Assembly: GCF_013393185.1 (NCBI RefSeq)
Contig: NZ_QJQX01000054.1
Location: 1 to 64,000, forward strand
DNA from: Sphingobium lactosutens
Lineage (GTDB): Bacteria; Pseudomonadota; Alphaproteobacteria; Sphingomonadales; Sphingomonadaceae
Direction: 5' to 3'
DNA: 64,000 nucleotides
A model generated the notes under the pieces. The model was not told the origin of the DNA. It did no database searches and worked only from the letters and a program-made list of their open reading frames with translations. Below are positions 27,345-37,946 of this stretch, in pieces; within the stretch, counting starts at the first letter, position 1, and the number at the start of each line of letters is the position of its first letter. Made by a program: the position numbers and the translations under genes.

Positions 27345-28508
27345 TCAATCCGTCTCCGCCGCGAGATAGACGCGGTTGCGGCCATGCTCCTTGGCCAGAT
27401 AGAGCGCCCGGTCCGCGGCCTTGAGCGCCCCGCGCGGGTCTTCATAGGCCAGGACATTGGCGACGCCGGCGGAAAAGCTCACCCGCTCCATGCGCTCGCC
27501 ATTGGTGCGGTTGACGAGGGTCCGGTTGGCCAGATCCTCGCGCACGCCGTCCACCGCCTCGCAGGTTTCCGCCGCGGTCTTGCCGCGGAACAGCATCACG
27601 AACTCCTCGCCGCCATGGCGCGCGACATGGCAGCGGTCGTCCGATGCCTTCGCCAGCAGCCCGGCGACGAATTTCAGCACCCGGTCGCCGGTGTCATGGC
27701 CATGGGTGTCATTGATGATCTTGAAATGGTCGATATCGCAGAAGGCGACCGAAAGCGCCTCCTGCTGCTCCTGCGCCAGCGCCAGTTCGTCGCGCAGCAC
27801 GGCTTCGAAGGCGCGGCGGTTGGGCAGGCCGGTCAGATGGTCATGCTCGGCCGCGCGGCGCGCACTTTCCAGGCTCGATTTCAGCGCCTGGGTCTGTTTC
27901 TGATTGTCGCGCAGCTGGCTCTCCACCTGTCGCGTCTTTTCCACCATCGACCGGGTCAGCCCGACCAGGCGGGACAGGATGGACTCGCTGTCGCCGCCGG
28001 CCGCCAGATCCTTGGCCTGCTCCTGAAGCGCGGCGCCATAATCCTTGGCCGAATTGCGCGATTCATGCATCAGGCCCGTGAACTGGTCCAGATTCTCCTC
28101 GACCTTGTCGAGCATCGAGGACAGCGATTCGGGCGTGATCTCGTCGGCGCGCTGTTCGGCGGCGATCGATTCGATCCAGCCGTTGGTGATGGTGCCGCGC
28201 TCCATCATCACCGCGCGGATCGCCTTCTCCACGCCGATATTGGCGCCGGTCAGATAGTCGAGCGCGACGCTGAAATTGATCGGCGTCAGGTCCAGATCAT
28301 GGGCAAAGAGGAAATCGCCGATATCGGCATAAAGCTGGCGCCGTCGGTTGATCTCCCGATTGGAGGCCCCACCGGCGCGCACGCGCTGCTCCGTTTCGGG
28401 CTCCTCCTCCTCCGTCTCGGCCTTGCCTGAAAGCCCCCTTGCCCAGCGCGCCAGGCGGTCGGTCAGTCCATGCTGCGGACTTGCGGATGAAGAGATTGCC
28501 CCGGTCAT
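27345..28508 (-). CDS. GGDEF-domain diguanylate cyclase
   Basis: The enzyme makes cyclic di-GMP from two GTP. The 387-aa product has a long, mostly helical N-terminal region (residues about 50-220, with coiled-coil features and no transmembrane segment) and a C-terminal GGDEF domain with DIDHFKIINDTHGH and active-site GGEEF at 299-303. The RxxD product-inhibition site that normally precedes GGEEF by five residues is absent. The sensory input is unknown. ATG at 28508. A cytoplasmic location is inferred. Confidence 0.93.
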   Translation of the reverse strand: MTGAISSSASPQHGLTDRLARWARGLSGKAETEEEEPETEQRVRAGGASNREINRRRQLYADIGDFLFAHDLDLTPINFSVALDYLTGANIGVEKAIRAVMMERGTITNGWIESIAAEQRADEITPESLSSMLDKVEENLDQFTGLMHESRNSAKDYGAALQEQAKDLAAGGDSESILSRLVGLTRSMVEKTRQVESQLRDNQKQTQALKSSLESARRAAEHDHLTGLPNRRAFEAVLRDELALAQEQQEALSVAFCDIDHFKIINDTHGHDTGDRVLKFVAGLLAKASDDRCHVARHGGEEFVMLFRGKTAAETCEAVDGVREDLANRTLVNRTNGERMERVSFSAGVANVLAYEDPRGALKAADRALYLAKEHGRNRVYLAAETD

Positions 28509-28545
28509 GTCCGCTATAACGACGGCAACGAAACAAGGTTAAGGC

Positions 28546-28569
28546 TGCGCCCATGAAGAATTATGGGCG
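28546..28569. repeat. small hairpin between lysR and diguanylate cyclase genes
   Basis: GCGCCCAT and ATGGGCGC are perfect 8-bp arms with an 8-bp spacer, ten bases after the lysR stop and about 38 bp before the cyclase start on the minus strand. No T-run follows. It may help end lysR transcription or protect the mRNA end. Confidence 0.4.
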
Positions 28570-28578
28570 CCGTGCCGA

Positions 28579-29460
28579 TCATATGTCGGCCGCCACCAAC
28601 CAGTCGCGGAAGATGCGCACGGCACGCGTCTGGAGCGCGCGGGGCCGGCACACGAAGAAATACCGGTATGGGCTGTCGACATGGATCGGGAAGAGGCGCA
28701 CCAGCCGAGGGTCGTTGGCCTGTTCGAAATGGCTGGCATGCATCACCGCCACGCCCAGTCCCTGCGCCGCCGCCTCCAGCATCAGCTGGCCCGAATCATA
28801 ATTGTCGATCGCCAGCGGCTGGAGATCCGGCAGGCCTGCTGCCTCCTTCCACGTTTCGAAGGACAGGGCCATGTCGCGATGAAGCAGGATGGTATGCTGC
28901 GTCAGTTCTTCAGGCGAATTGAGCGCATGCGGTCCGTCCAGCAACTGGCGTCGGCCGATCAGATAGACTTCCTCATGATCCAGCTCATGCGCATAGAGCG
29001 CCGAATCGATATCCTTGGCCATCAGCACGATCGCCGCGTCCAGGCCTTCGCCCAGCCGCGCGACGGCATGGGGCGTGGTTTCGATGTCGATATGGAGCTG
29101 GGGATGCTGCTGCCGCAGCCGGCCCAGATGGGGGAAGAGGCGCTGGGTCGCGAACAGCGGCATCACCGCCAGCCGCAGCCGCAGCTGGTTGCCCCCGCTC
29201 TGGATATTTTCCAGCGCCTGGCTCAGCGAATCGAGCGCCGGGGCGATATCGTCCAGCAGCCTCTGGCCGTCGGCATTGATCTCCAGCGCCTGGTGCTTGC
29301 GGTCGAACAGAGGCCGGCCGATGAAGCGTTCCAGCGCCTGCACGCGGCGGCTGAGCGCGGGCGTCGACAGGGCGAGTTCTTCGGCGGCGGCCTTGACCGA
29401 GCCAAGGCGGGCAACCTGAACAAAAGCCTCAAGGGCCGTAAGGGGCGGCAATCTGCGCAT
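28579..29460 (-). CDS. LysR-family transcriptional regulator
   Basis: The 293-aa product has the N-terminal winged helix (LTALEAFVQVARLGSVKAAA, then STPALSRRVQALE, recognition helix) and a C-terminal type 2 periplasmic-binding-like effector domain. It resembles the GcvA-like branch in its N-terminus (RRLPPLTALEAF). ATG at 29460 is preferred to one at 29502. The target is unknown. LysR proteins often act on a divergent neighbour, here the CDC48-type ATPase gene or the small RNA candidate before it. An inverted repeat with TTGCAA cores lies in the gap. Confidence 0.92.
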   Translation of the reverse strand: MRRLPPLTALEAFVQVARLGSVKAAAEELALSTPALSRRVQALERFIGRPLFDRKHQALEINADGQRLLDDIAPALDSLSQALENIQSGGNQLRLRLAVMPLFATQRLFPHLGRLRQQHPQLHIDIETTPHAVARLGEGLDAAIVLMAKDIDSALYAHELDHEEVYLIGRRQLLDGPHALNSPEELTQHTILLHRDMALSFETWKEAAGLPDLQPLAIDNYDSGQLMLEAAAQGLGVAVMHASHFEQANDPRLVRLFPIHVDSPYRYFFVCRPRALQTRAVRIFRDWLVAADI

Positions 29461-29585
29461 AATATGTTTTAAGTCCGAAGCCGATCCGCTGCGCCGCGTC
29501 AATTCTATTTATCGAACGGCGCGCGTTCCGGTTCCAAGCATCCTATCCGTAATGAGCAGGAAAAAGCCGGGATTGGCAAGATGCA

Positions 29586-29625
29586 TTTTTTGCAACTCGT
29601 CGAATTATTTCGCACTTGCAAAAAA
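29586..29625. promoter_or_regulatory. 10-bp inverted repeat between lysR and the AAA+ ATPase gene
   Basis: TTTTTTGCAA (29586-29595) and TTGCAAAAAA (29616-29625) are perfect inverted arms with an AT-rich 20-bp spacer. The inner words are each the self-complementary TTGCAA. It lies 126-165 bp from the lysR start, a plausible operator for the LysR protein. The right TTGCAA could also be the -35 box of the rightward small RNA candidate. Confidence 0.45.
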
Positions 29626-29644
29626 TCACGCCGCAGCGCACATA

Positions 29645-29711
29645 AAAGGGGCCTTTCAGGCATCCTCTCCTAAAAACTTTCAGGGCTGGCTTACGAGCTG
29701 GCCCTTTTTTT
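29645..29711 (+). ncRNA. candidate small RNA or attenuated leader before the CDC48-type ATPase gene
   Basis: A possible promoter (TTGCAA at 29616, CACATA or CATAAA at about 29639-29646) precedes a short C-rich stretch with two copies of CTTTCAGG (29653-29660, 29677-29684) and a CCTCTCC word (29663-29669) complementary to ribosome-binding sites. It ends at a good terminator (29682-29711). The transcript would be about 60 bases. Either it is an independent small RNA, or the terminator attenuates the ATPase mRNA whose start is 87 bp downstream. The rest of 29461-29797 has no gene. Confidence 0.4.
29682..29711 (+). terminator. rightward rho-independent terminator upstream of the ATPase gene
   Basis: AGGGCTGGCT (29682-29691) pairs with AGCTGGCCCT (29696-29705) with two G-T pairs and a TACG loop, then seven T. 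It points right, but no protein gene lies directly before it on the plus strand. Confidence 0.75.
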
Positions 29712-29797
29712 GTCCCGCCTCATCGTGACGGTGGCTCTTTCCGAACGCGATCGCGTTTCCTATCTCGTTACGCGAACGACAAGGACGGGGATGGCTC

Positions 29798-32086
<2,289 letters not shown>

Positions 32087-32214
32087 GCCTCGGCCGGGCG
32101 GCGGAATGAACCCATCCGCCGCCCGCGCGTTCCCGACTCATGGCGCGCAAAGCCGCTTGCCAGCGGGCATCAATTTTGCGACGCCGAATCGGACAGTCAC
32201 ACAGGCGGAAATTG

Positions 32215-32862
32215 ATGGCCTCCACTCCCTTCAAAGATAAGACAAAAACACTTTCGACGCGCGCCACGGGCGCTTCCTTCCTCAGCCAGTGGGGCATGTT
32301 TTTCCGCCAGTTCGTGAAGCATCCGGGCATGATCGGCTCGATCATTCCCTCGTCGCAGACATTGGTGGATGCGATGCTGGATCAGGTCGACTGGCACCGC
32401 ACGCGTCTGTTCGTCGAATATGGGCCAGGGGTCGGCACCTTCACGCGCCCGATCCTCGAACGGCTGCATCCCGATGCGACCCTGCTCGCAATCGACCTCA
32501 ATCTCGATTTCGTCGCCTGGCTCGAAGCGCAGATCGACGATCCGCGGCTGCGCATCGTCCATGGCTCGGCCGCCGACGTGCGCCGCTTCGTGCGGGAGGC
32601 GGGCCATCGCCAGGCCGACTATGTCCTGTCCGGCATTCCCTTCTCGACCTTGCCCGACGGCGTGGGGGCAGCGATCTGTGCCGAAACCCGCGCGGCGTTG
32701 CGGCCGGGCGGCGAATTCCTGATCTACCAATATTCGCGCTATGTCCGCCGCCTGCTCGATCCCGTCTTCGGCGATGTCAGCGACCGACTCGAATGGCGCA
32801 ACATCCCGCCCTGTCGCATGGTGCGCGCGGTGAAGGAGGATATTCTCGCCCAGGCGGCCTGA
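32215..32862 (+). CDS. SAM-dependent methyltransferase similar to phospholipid N-methyltransferases
   Basis: The 215-aa product has the class I SAM-binding motif VEYGPGVGTFT (67-77) and an acidic strand LLAIDLN, followed by ADYVLSGIPFSTLPDG at the catalytic site. The region KHPGMIGSIIPSSQTLVDAML is typical of PmtA-like enzymes that methylate phosphatidylethanolamine, and of similar rRNA adenine methylase-like folds. The assignment to lipid methylation is by pattern only. ATG at 32215 has GGAAATTG immediately upstream. It follows the ATPase gene by 128 bp. Confidence 0.8.
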   Translation: MASTPFKDKTKTLSTRATGASFLSQWGMFFRQFVKHPGMIGSIIPSSQTLVDAMLDQVDWHRTRLFVEYGPGVGTFTRPILERLHPDATLLAIDLNLDFVAWLEAQIDDPRLRIVHGSAADVRRFVREAGHRQADYVLSGIPFSTLPDGVGAAICAETRAALRPGGEFLIYQYSRYVRRLLDPVFGDVSDRLEWRNIPPCRMVRAVKEDILAQAA

Positions 32863-32973
32863 TTTATTGATCCAGATCAGAATTTGGGTCTTTTCAACCC
32901 CTTGATCCCGCTCATCGATTGACTCCGCCTTGCGGGTGCGCGAGCGATGGTGCGGGGCAGGGGGGAATCGGTG

Positions 32974-34077
32974 ATGGCATCATCGGTCATGAAGACGGAT
33001 GCGTGGGCGGATATGTTCTTGTCCGCGGCGCTGGAGCCGCATCTCTGGGGCGATGCGATCCAGGCGATGGCGCGCGCCACCGGCTCTCGCCATGGACAGA
33101 TGATCGGCTTTGGGCCGCGCGCTGTCTCGTTCAATTGGATCAGCGACATTGAAGAGAGCCTCGTCGTCAAACGGACGGCTTGCATCGATCAGGGCGCGCC
33201 AGACCTCAATTTTCGGATCGCTGCCGATATGCTGCCCGGACGGCCCGATATCGTGCATGAAGCCCATTATGACATCGCCCGTCAGAATCTGCGCGCCGAC
33301 GACTATCTGGACCTCTGCTCCGACCTCGACATTTTCGACGGCTGTCATAGCTGGCTGGCCTGCGACAGGATGTCGATGATCGGCCTTGCCCTGTTGCGCA
33401 ATAGCAAGGATGGCCGCACCGATGAGGAAGAGCGCGACCTCTTCGCCGCCATCGCCGGCCAAGCCCGCATGGCGGTGCGCCTGCAAAAGGCGATCGAGGA
33501 ACAGGGATTCGCCCTGCTCTCCGGCACATTCGAATCAATGGACCGCGCCTGCTGGCTGCTTGACGGCACCGGCCGGATCGGCGGCATGACCCCGCGCGCC
33601 GAGGCGCTGCTGTCCTCCAGCCGTATCCGCATCATCGATGGCTGGCTAGCCAGCGACCGCATGGCGGAAAGCCGCGCCATCCTGCGATCGGTGCGCAATG
33701 TGATCGAACGGCCCGACCAGCCCGCCGATCCGGTTCCGCTGGCGGACGAAGGCGGCGGGGTTGCCATCATGATGGAATTTCACCCCCTGCCAGCGCGCCC
33801 CTGGTCGTTGCCCTTTGCTCCGCGCGCGATCGCGATCGCGCGGGTCGGCGCGCCCACCGACCGGCATGTGCAACTGCTGATGCGCAGCTTCCGCCTGACG
33901 CCGGCGGAGGCGGATATCGCCATCCGGCTGGCGTCCGGCCAGGCAAGGGCCGAAATCGCGGTGGCACGAGGCGTCTCCGTCGAAACGCTCAAGGTCCAGT
34001 TGCGCAGCGTCTATGAAAAGACCGGCTGCAACCGGGAGTCGCAGCTTGTCCGGCTGGTCGGCCTGCTCAGCCACTGA
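32974..34077 (+). CDS. LuxR-type helix-turn-helix transcriptional regulator
   Basis: The 367-aa product ends in a LuxR/FixJ-type DNA-binding domain (RLTPAEADIAIRLASGQ, then GVSVETLKVQLRSVYEKTG). The first 300 residues form an unclassified sensor region with a GAF- or PAS-like middle (WLLDGTGRIGGMTPRAEALL). The signal and target are unknown. ATG at 32974 is preferred to one at 32947 because GGGGGGAA is seven bases upstream. It may act on the palindrome downstream at 34144-34159 or elsewhere. Confidence 0.9.
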   Translation: MASSVMKTDAWADMFLSAALEPHLWGDAIQAMARATGSRHGQMIGFGPRAVSFNWISDIEESLVVKRTACIDQGAPDLNFRIAADMLPGRPDIVHEAHYDIARQNLRADDYLDLCSDLDIFDGCHSWLACDRMSMIGLALLRNSKDGRTDEEERDLFAAIAGQARMAVRLQKAIEEQGFALLSGTFESMDRACWLLDGTGRIGGMTPRAEALLSSSRIRIIDGWLASDRMAESRAILRSVRNVIERPDQPADPVPLADEGGGVAIMMEFHPLPARPWSLPFAPRAIAIARVGAPTDRHVQLLMRSFRLTPAEADIAIRLASGQARAEIAVARGVSVETLKVQLRSVYEKTGCNRESQLVRLVGLLSH

Positions 34078-34143
34078 CCATGGCCTTAGGGACAGGGCCG
34101 AGCTAACTCAAATCAAGGATATTCGGTCAGAATTTTTTCAGCC

Positions 34144-34159
34144 TACCCCTACCGGGGTA
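34144..34159. promoter_or_regulatory. palindrome in the gap between luxR-type gene and proA
   Basis: TACCCCTACCGGGGTA is an inverted repeat with 6-bp arms and a TACC spacer, about 177 bp before the proA start. Its size and symmetry suit a dimeric regulator such as the LuxR-type protein encoded just upstream. No experiment links them. Confidence 0.35.
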
Positions 34160-34335
34160 TGTGCGCCGCGCCGCTTTCGTCTAACCATGGATATGGCAGC
34201 ATCGTCTGCCAGCTGGCGGCCGGATCATATGCGACCCATGGTTCGGCCGCTGGCACAAAGGGGCTTTCGCCTGCGCCCTTTGGCTTCCCCCGCTTTCATG
34301 CTAAGCCGCCGCCCGATTGGATGGCGAGACCCCTG

Positions 34336-35601
34336 ATGAACGACCTGACCCAGACCCCCGAAATGCTGATCGCGATGCTCGGCGCGCGTGCGCGGAACGC
34401 TTCGGCCGTGATCGCGCAGGCCAGCGACGCGCAGAAGGCCGACGCCCTGCGCCGTGCGGCCCAGGCGCTCCGGGATCAGGCGCCGGCGATTATCGCCGCC
34501 AATGCCCGCGACATGGAAAATGCCGCCGCCAACGGCCTGTCGCCCGCCATGCTCGACCGGCTGAAGCTGGATGAGGAGCGGATCGCCGGCGCGGCCGCCG
34601 GGGTGGAGCAGGTGGCCAGCCTCGCCAACCCGCTGGGCAGCGTCATCGACACGGTGGTTCGCCCCAATGGGCTGGAACTGTCGCGCATACGCGTGCCGCT
34701 GGGCGTCATCGGCATCATCTACGAAAGCCGCCCCAATGTGACCGCCGACGCGGCAGCCCTCTGCCTGCGCGCCGGCAATGCCGTGATCCTGCGCGGCGGC
34801 AGCGAGGCGAAGGAAAGCAACCGCGCCATCCACGCCGCCATGGTGGAAGGGATCGTCGCCGCCGGCCTGCCCGCCGATGTGGTGCAGCTCGTCCCCACTA
34901 CCGATCGCGCGGCGGTCGGCGCGCTGCTCAAGGCGTCCGAGTTCGTCGACCTGATCGTCCCGCGCGGCGGCAAGAGCCTGGTCGCGCGTGTGCAGGAAGA
35001 GGCGCGCGTTCCCGTGCTCGCCCATCTCGACGGCATCAACCACAGCTATGTCGACGGCGCGGCCGATCCCGCCATGGCGCAAAGCCTGGTGGTCAATGCC
35101 AAGATGCGTCGCACCGGCATTTGCGGATCGACCGAGACGGTGCTGATCGACCGCGCCTATGGTGCCGCGCCCGCGCTGGTGCAGGCGCTGCTCGACGCCA
35201 AATGCGAAGTGCGCGGCGACGAGGCGGTGCAGGCGATGGACAACCGTGTTGTCGCGGCCGCTGACGAGGATTGGGATACCGAATATCTCGACGCCATCGT
35301 CTCGATCCGTCTGGTCGACGGTGTGGACGAAGCCATCGCCCATATCGCCGCCCATGCCAGCCATCATACCGACGCGATCATTACCGAGGACGCGACCAAG
35401 GCCGAGCATTTCCTCAATGCGGTCGACAGCGCGATCGTGATGTGGAACGCCTCCACCCAATTCGCCGACGGCGGCGAATTCGGGCTGGGCGCGGAAATTG
35501 GCATTTCCACCGGCCGCCTCCACGCCCGCGGCCCGGTCGCGCTGGAAGGGCTGACCACCTACAAGTGGATCGTGCGCGGGACCGGGCAGACACGGCCGTA
35601 A
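34336..35601 (+). CDS. proA: glutamate-5-semialdehyde dehydrogenase (gamma-glutamyl phosphate reductase)
   Basis: ProA reduces gamma-glutamyl phosphate to glutamate semialdehyde in proline biosynthesis. The 421-aa product has the aldehyde-dehydrogenase fold, with [13 protein letters not shown] and [12 protein letters not shown] cofactor segments, the catalytic cysteine C263 in [13 protein letters not shown], and [17 protein letters not shown] near the end. The start could be ATG at 34336 or at 34321 (MARPL); both have weak ribosome-binding sites. proB is not adjacent in this window. Confidence 0.96.
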   Translation: MNDLTQTPEMLIAMLGARARNASAVIAQASDAQKADALRRAAQALRDQAPAIIAANARDMENAAANGLSPAMLDRLKLDEERIAGAAAGVEQVASLANPLGSVIDTVVRPNGLELSRIRVPLGVIGIIYESRPNVTADAAALCLRAGNAVILRGGSEAKESNRAIHAAMVEGIVAAGLPADVVQLVPTTDRAAVGALLKASEFVDLIVPRGGKSLVARVQEEARVPVLAHLDGINHSYVDGAADPAMAQSLVVNAKMRRTGICGSTETVLIDRAYGAAPALVQALLDAKCEVRGDEAVQAMDNRVVAAADEDWDTEYLDAIVSIRLVDGVDEAIAHIAAHASHHTDAIITEDATKAEHFLNAVDSAIVMWNASTQFADGGEFGLGAEIGISTGRLHARGPVALEGLTTYKWIVRGTGQTRP

Positions 35602-35621
35602 GAAACTGTTTATTCCGCTCA

Positions 35622-35654
35622 GCCTTGTCCTTCGACAAGCTCAGGACGAACGGA
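35622..35654. repeat. short intergenic repeat between convergent proA and kdsA
   Basis: CTTGTCCTTCGACAAGCTCAG contains the stem CTTGTC/GACAAG, and the wider stretch has GTCC/GGAC arms, ending GGACGAACGG. The same kind of sequence is common in sphingomonad and other GC-rich proteobacterial genomes. It lies between two converging genes and could help termination. A more distant relative, CCGTTCG...CGAACGG, is at 61319-61401. Confidence 0.6.
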
Positions 35655-35663
35655 GGGGGGAGT

Positions 35664-36491
35664 TTACCCCTTCACCACCCCGTCGATCGCCTTGAGCTTT
35701 TCCAGCATCGGTGCGACCCACTCCAGCGGCAACATCACCGGTCCGTCGGACGGCGCAGTGTCGGGATCGTCATGCGCCTCGGCAAAGATCGCCGCGACAC
35801 CCGCCGCCACCGCGCTGCGCGCCAGCAGCGGCGCGAACTCGCGCTGCCCGCCCGAAGCGGAGCCAAGCCCACCGGGCTGCTGCACCGAATGGGTGGCGTC
35901 GAACACCACCGGATAGCCGGTCTGTGCCATCGTCGGCAGCGCGCGCATGTCGCTGACTAGCGTGTTGTAACCGAAGCTCGCCCCGCGCTCGGTCAGCAAT
36001 ATGCGCTCGTTCCCGGTCGAAGCGACTTTCTGCGCCACCGCCGCCATGTCCCAGGGGGCGAGGAACTGGCCTTTCTTGACGTTGATGACCGCGCCGGTCT
36101 TGCCTGCCGCGATAAGCAAATCGGTCTGGCGGCAGAGAAAGGCGGGAATCTGGAGGATATCCACAGCCTGCGCCGCCGCCTCCACCTGCTCCGGCCCGTG
36201 AATGTCGGTCAGCACCGGGCAACCCAGCGTCGCCTTCACCTCGGCCAGGATCGCGAGGCCGGCATCAATGCCCACGCCACGCCTGCCCGACACCGACGTG
36301 CGGTTCGCCTTGTCAAAGCTGCTCTTGAAGATGAAGGGCACGCCCGCGCTCGAAGCCGCCTTCGCCAGCGCGTCGGCCATGAACAGCGCATGGTCGCGGC
36401 TCTCGATCTGGCAGGGACCGGAAATCAGGACGAAGGGCAGGTCGTTCCCGATCGTGACCGGGCCGACCTCAACATGCTTGGGATCGCTCAT
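35664..36491 (-). CDS. kdsA: 3-deoxy-8-phosphooctulonate synthase
   Basis: KdsA condenses phosphoenolpyruvate and arabinose 5-phosphate to KDO 8-phosphate, an early step of lipopolysaccharide core synthesis. The 275-aa product has [25 protein letters not shown] (arabinose phosphate site), LTDIHGPEQ and [13 protein letters not shown], all characteristic. ATG at 36491 ([12 protein letters not shown]) is chosen over 36542, which has no support. The small PLA2-like gene precedes it by 5 bp on the same strand. Confidence 0.97.
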   Translation of the reverse strand: MSDPKHVEVGPVTIGNDLPFVLISGPCQIESRDHALFMADALAKAASSAGVPFIFKSSFDKANRTSVSGRRGVGIDAGLAILAEVKATLGCPVLTDIHGPEQVEAAAQAVDILQIPAFLCRQTDLLIAAGKTGAVINVKKGQFLAPWDMAAVAQKVASTGNERILLTERGASFGYNTLVSDMRALPTMAQTGYPVVFDATHSVQQPGGLGSASGGQREFAPLLARSAVAAGVAAIFAEAHDDPDTAPSDGPVMLPLEWVAPMLEKLKAIDGVVKG

Positions 36492-36496
36492 GCCGC

Positions 36497-36790
36497 TCAC
36501 TTGGGCGCTTTGGCGAAGCGGCGCAACAATTGTCCGCGCCACAATCCCTTGCCGGGGTGATAATTCCAGCAGAACCAGCCGAACGCCAGGCAGGCGAGCA
36601 GCGACGGCAGCGCCATCGGATCGCCATTGGCCTTCATGTGGCGGTAGAAGATCATGTCCGCGCGCCAGCGGTCGCGCTCGCTGCCGCCGCCGTTGATGCC
36701 GTACATATTGTCATGTTTACGGCAGCCGACATTGCGGTTGTATTTGCGGTGGTCGATGAAATAGCAGTAATCGCGTTCGGGCGTGGTCAT
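36497..36790 (-). CDS. small protein with a phospholipase A2-like HD motif, 97 aa
   Basis: The product begins [18 protein letters not shown] and continues [17 protein letters not shown] and [11 protein letters not shown]. The order C-x2-HD-x2-Y, then a glycine turn, then a helix with AD-x2-FY-x2-M, is the pattern seen in secreted phospholipases A2 and the parvovirus and streptomycete PLA2 domains, where His-Asp is the catalytic dyad. A hydrophobic stretch ([13 protein letters not shown]) follows, near the C-terminus. Only three cysteines remain, and no signal peptide is seen. The PLA2 link is by pattern and needs a profile search. It starts 16 bp from the divergent hydrolase gene and lies 5 bp before kdsA. 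Confidence 0.65.
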   Translation of the reverse strand: MTTPERDYCYFIDHRKYNRNVGCRKHDNMYGINGGGSERDRWRADMIFYRHMKANGDPMALPSLLACLAFGWFCWNYHPGKGLWRGQLLRRFAKAPK

Positions 36791-36806
36791 GCGCGCGATT
36801 AGGGCG

Positions 36807-37946
36807 ATGCTGTTGAAAAAGTTCAAGCGTAAAACATTCTATCTCGGCGGCTTCGACCCACGTGGCGTGCGTTTCTACCACCAGCTCTATCGCGAGCAGG
36901 CGGCGCGCCACGCCGCGCTGACCGGGCAGCCCCTGACCGTGGGCGGGCGGCAGGCGGGCGTGGCCGGTTCGACGGTGTCGGCGGTCTGGGCTGTGGATAA
37001 CTCCGCGGCCGGGGTCGAAACCGACTATGAATATCTCCGCTGGGAGGATCTGGTCGGCAAGGTGTGGATCCGCAATCCGTTCAGCCTCGCCCTGCGCGCG
37101 GCCCGCGCCTATGCGGGGCATGCCCGCCAGATGGATTTCCTGCGCATGCGCCGCCTGCGCAAGGGGCCGGTCATCACCATCCTCTATCCGCCGCTGCTCG
37201 CGATGCTGATCCCGCTGTTCCTCGCGCTGGTGCCCGCGCTGCTCCTCTCGCTGCTGCTGCCCTTCTGGGCCGGGGCGATCATCGGCATCGCGATCAGCGC
37301 GCTGCTGTCGGGCCGTATCCTCGCCAAGCTGGTGGTCCCCTGGCTGCTGCGCTTCATGACCTATCATGGGGCGCTCGCGGCGGAGGGGCCGGGCGAGGCG
37401 CTGGACGAGCGGCTCGACCAGTTCGCCGCCCGCATCGCGCAGGAACTGGACGGCGACTGGGACGAGGTGCAACTCGTCACCCACAGCGCCGGCACGATCC
37501 TCGGCATGCGCCTGATGCGCCGCCTCATCGCCCTGCGCGGCGGGAGCCTGCCCGACCATTTCGTGATGGTCGGCCTGGGACAGGTGGTGCCGGTCATCGG
37601 CCTGCGCCGCGACGCCGCCTGGTATCATGACGATCTGCGCGCGCTCGCCGACAAGGTTTTCCGCTATGTCGACATCAGTTCTCCGCCCGATGGCGCGGCC
37701 TATTACAACGTCAATCCGTTCCGGCTTGTCGCGGATCAATTTGCCGCCCGCGTCGACATGCTATCGCCGCGCTTCCACCTCTTCTACTTGGCCGAAAATT
37801 ATCATGGTGGCTGGTCCAACAAATATGAGGCGCATTTCGACTATCTGCGCGTGGGCGATCGCCTCTCCCCGCTCGACTTCATCAGCCTGACCGCAGGCCG
37901 CCGCACCGTGGACGACGCCGTCGCCGCCTTCAGGACGATCCCGTGA
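36807..37946 (+). CDS. membrane-anchored alpha/beta-hydrolase-like protein
   Basis: The 379-aa product has a hydrophobic double-helix region (residues about 122-173) and after it a lipase/esterase-like segment with VQLVTHSAGTILG, where Ser227 fits a GxSxG-type nucleophile elbow (HSAG), and DHFVMVGLGQVV. Aspartate and histidine partners are not assigned with confidence. The N-terminus (KTFYLGGFDPRGVRFYHQLY) is characteristic but unknown to me. ATG at 36807 has AGGGCG upstream. Its stop overlaps the P450 start, so the two proteins probably act together on a lipid or hydrophobic substrate. Confidence 0.75.
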   Translation: MLLKKFKRKTFYLGGFDPRGVRFYHQLYREQAARHAALTGQPLTVGGRQAGVAGSTVSAVWAVDNSAAGVETDYEYLRWEDLVGKVWIRNPFSLALRAARAYAGHARQMDFLRMRRLRKGPVITILYPPLLAMLIPLFLALVPALLLSLLLPFWAGAIIGIAISALLSGRILAKLVVPWLLRFMTYHGALAAEGPGEALDERLDQFAARIAQELDGDWDEVQLVTHSAGTILGMRLMRRLIALRGGSLPDHFVMVGLGQVVPVIGLRRDAAWYHDDLRALADKVFRYVDISSPPDGAAYYNVNPFRLVADQFAARVDMLSPRFHLFYLAENYHGGWSNKYEAHFDYLRVGDRLSPLDFISLTAGRRTVDDAVAAFRTIP

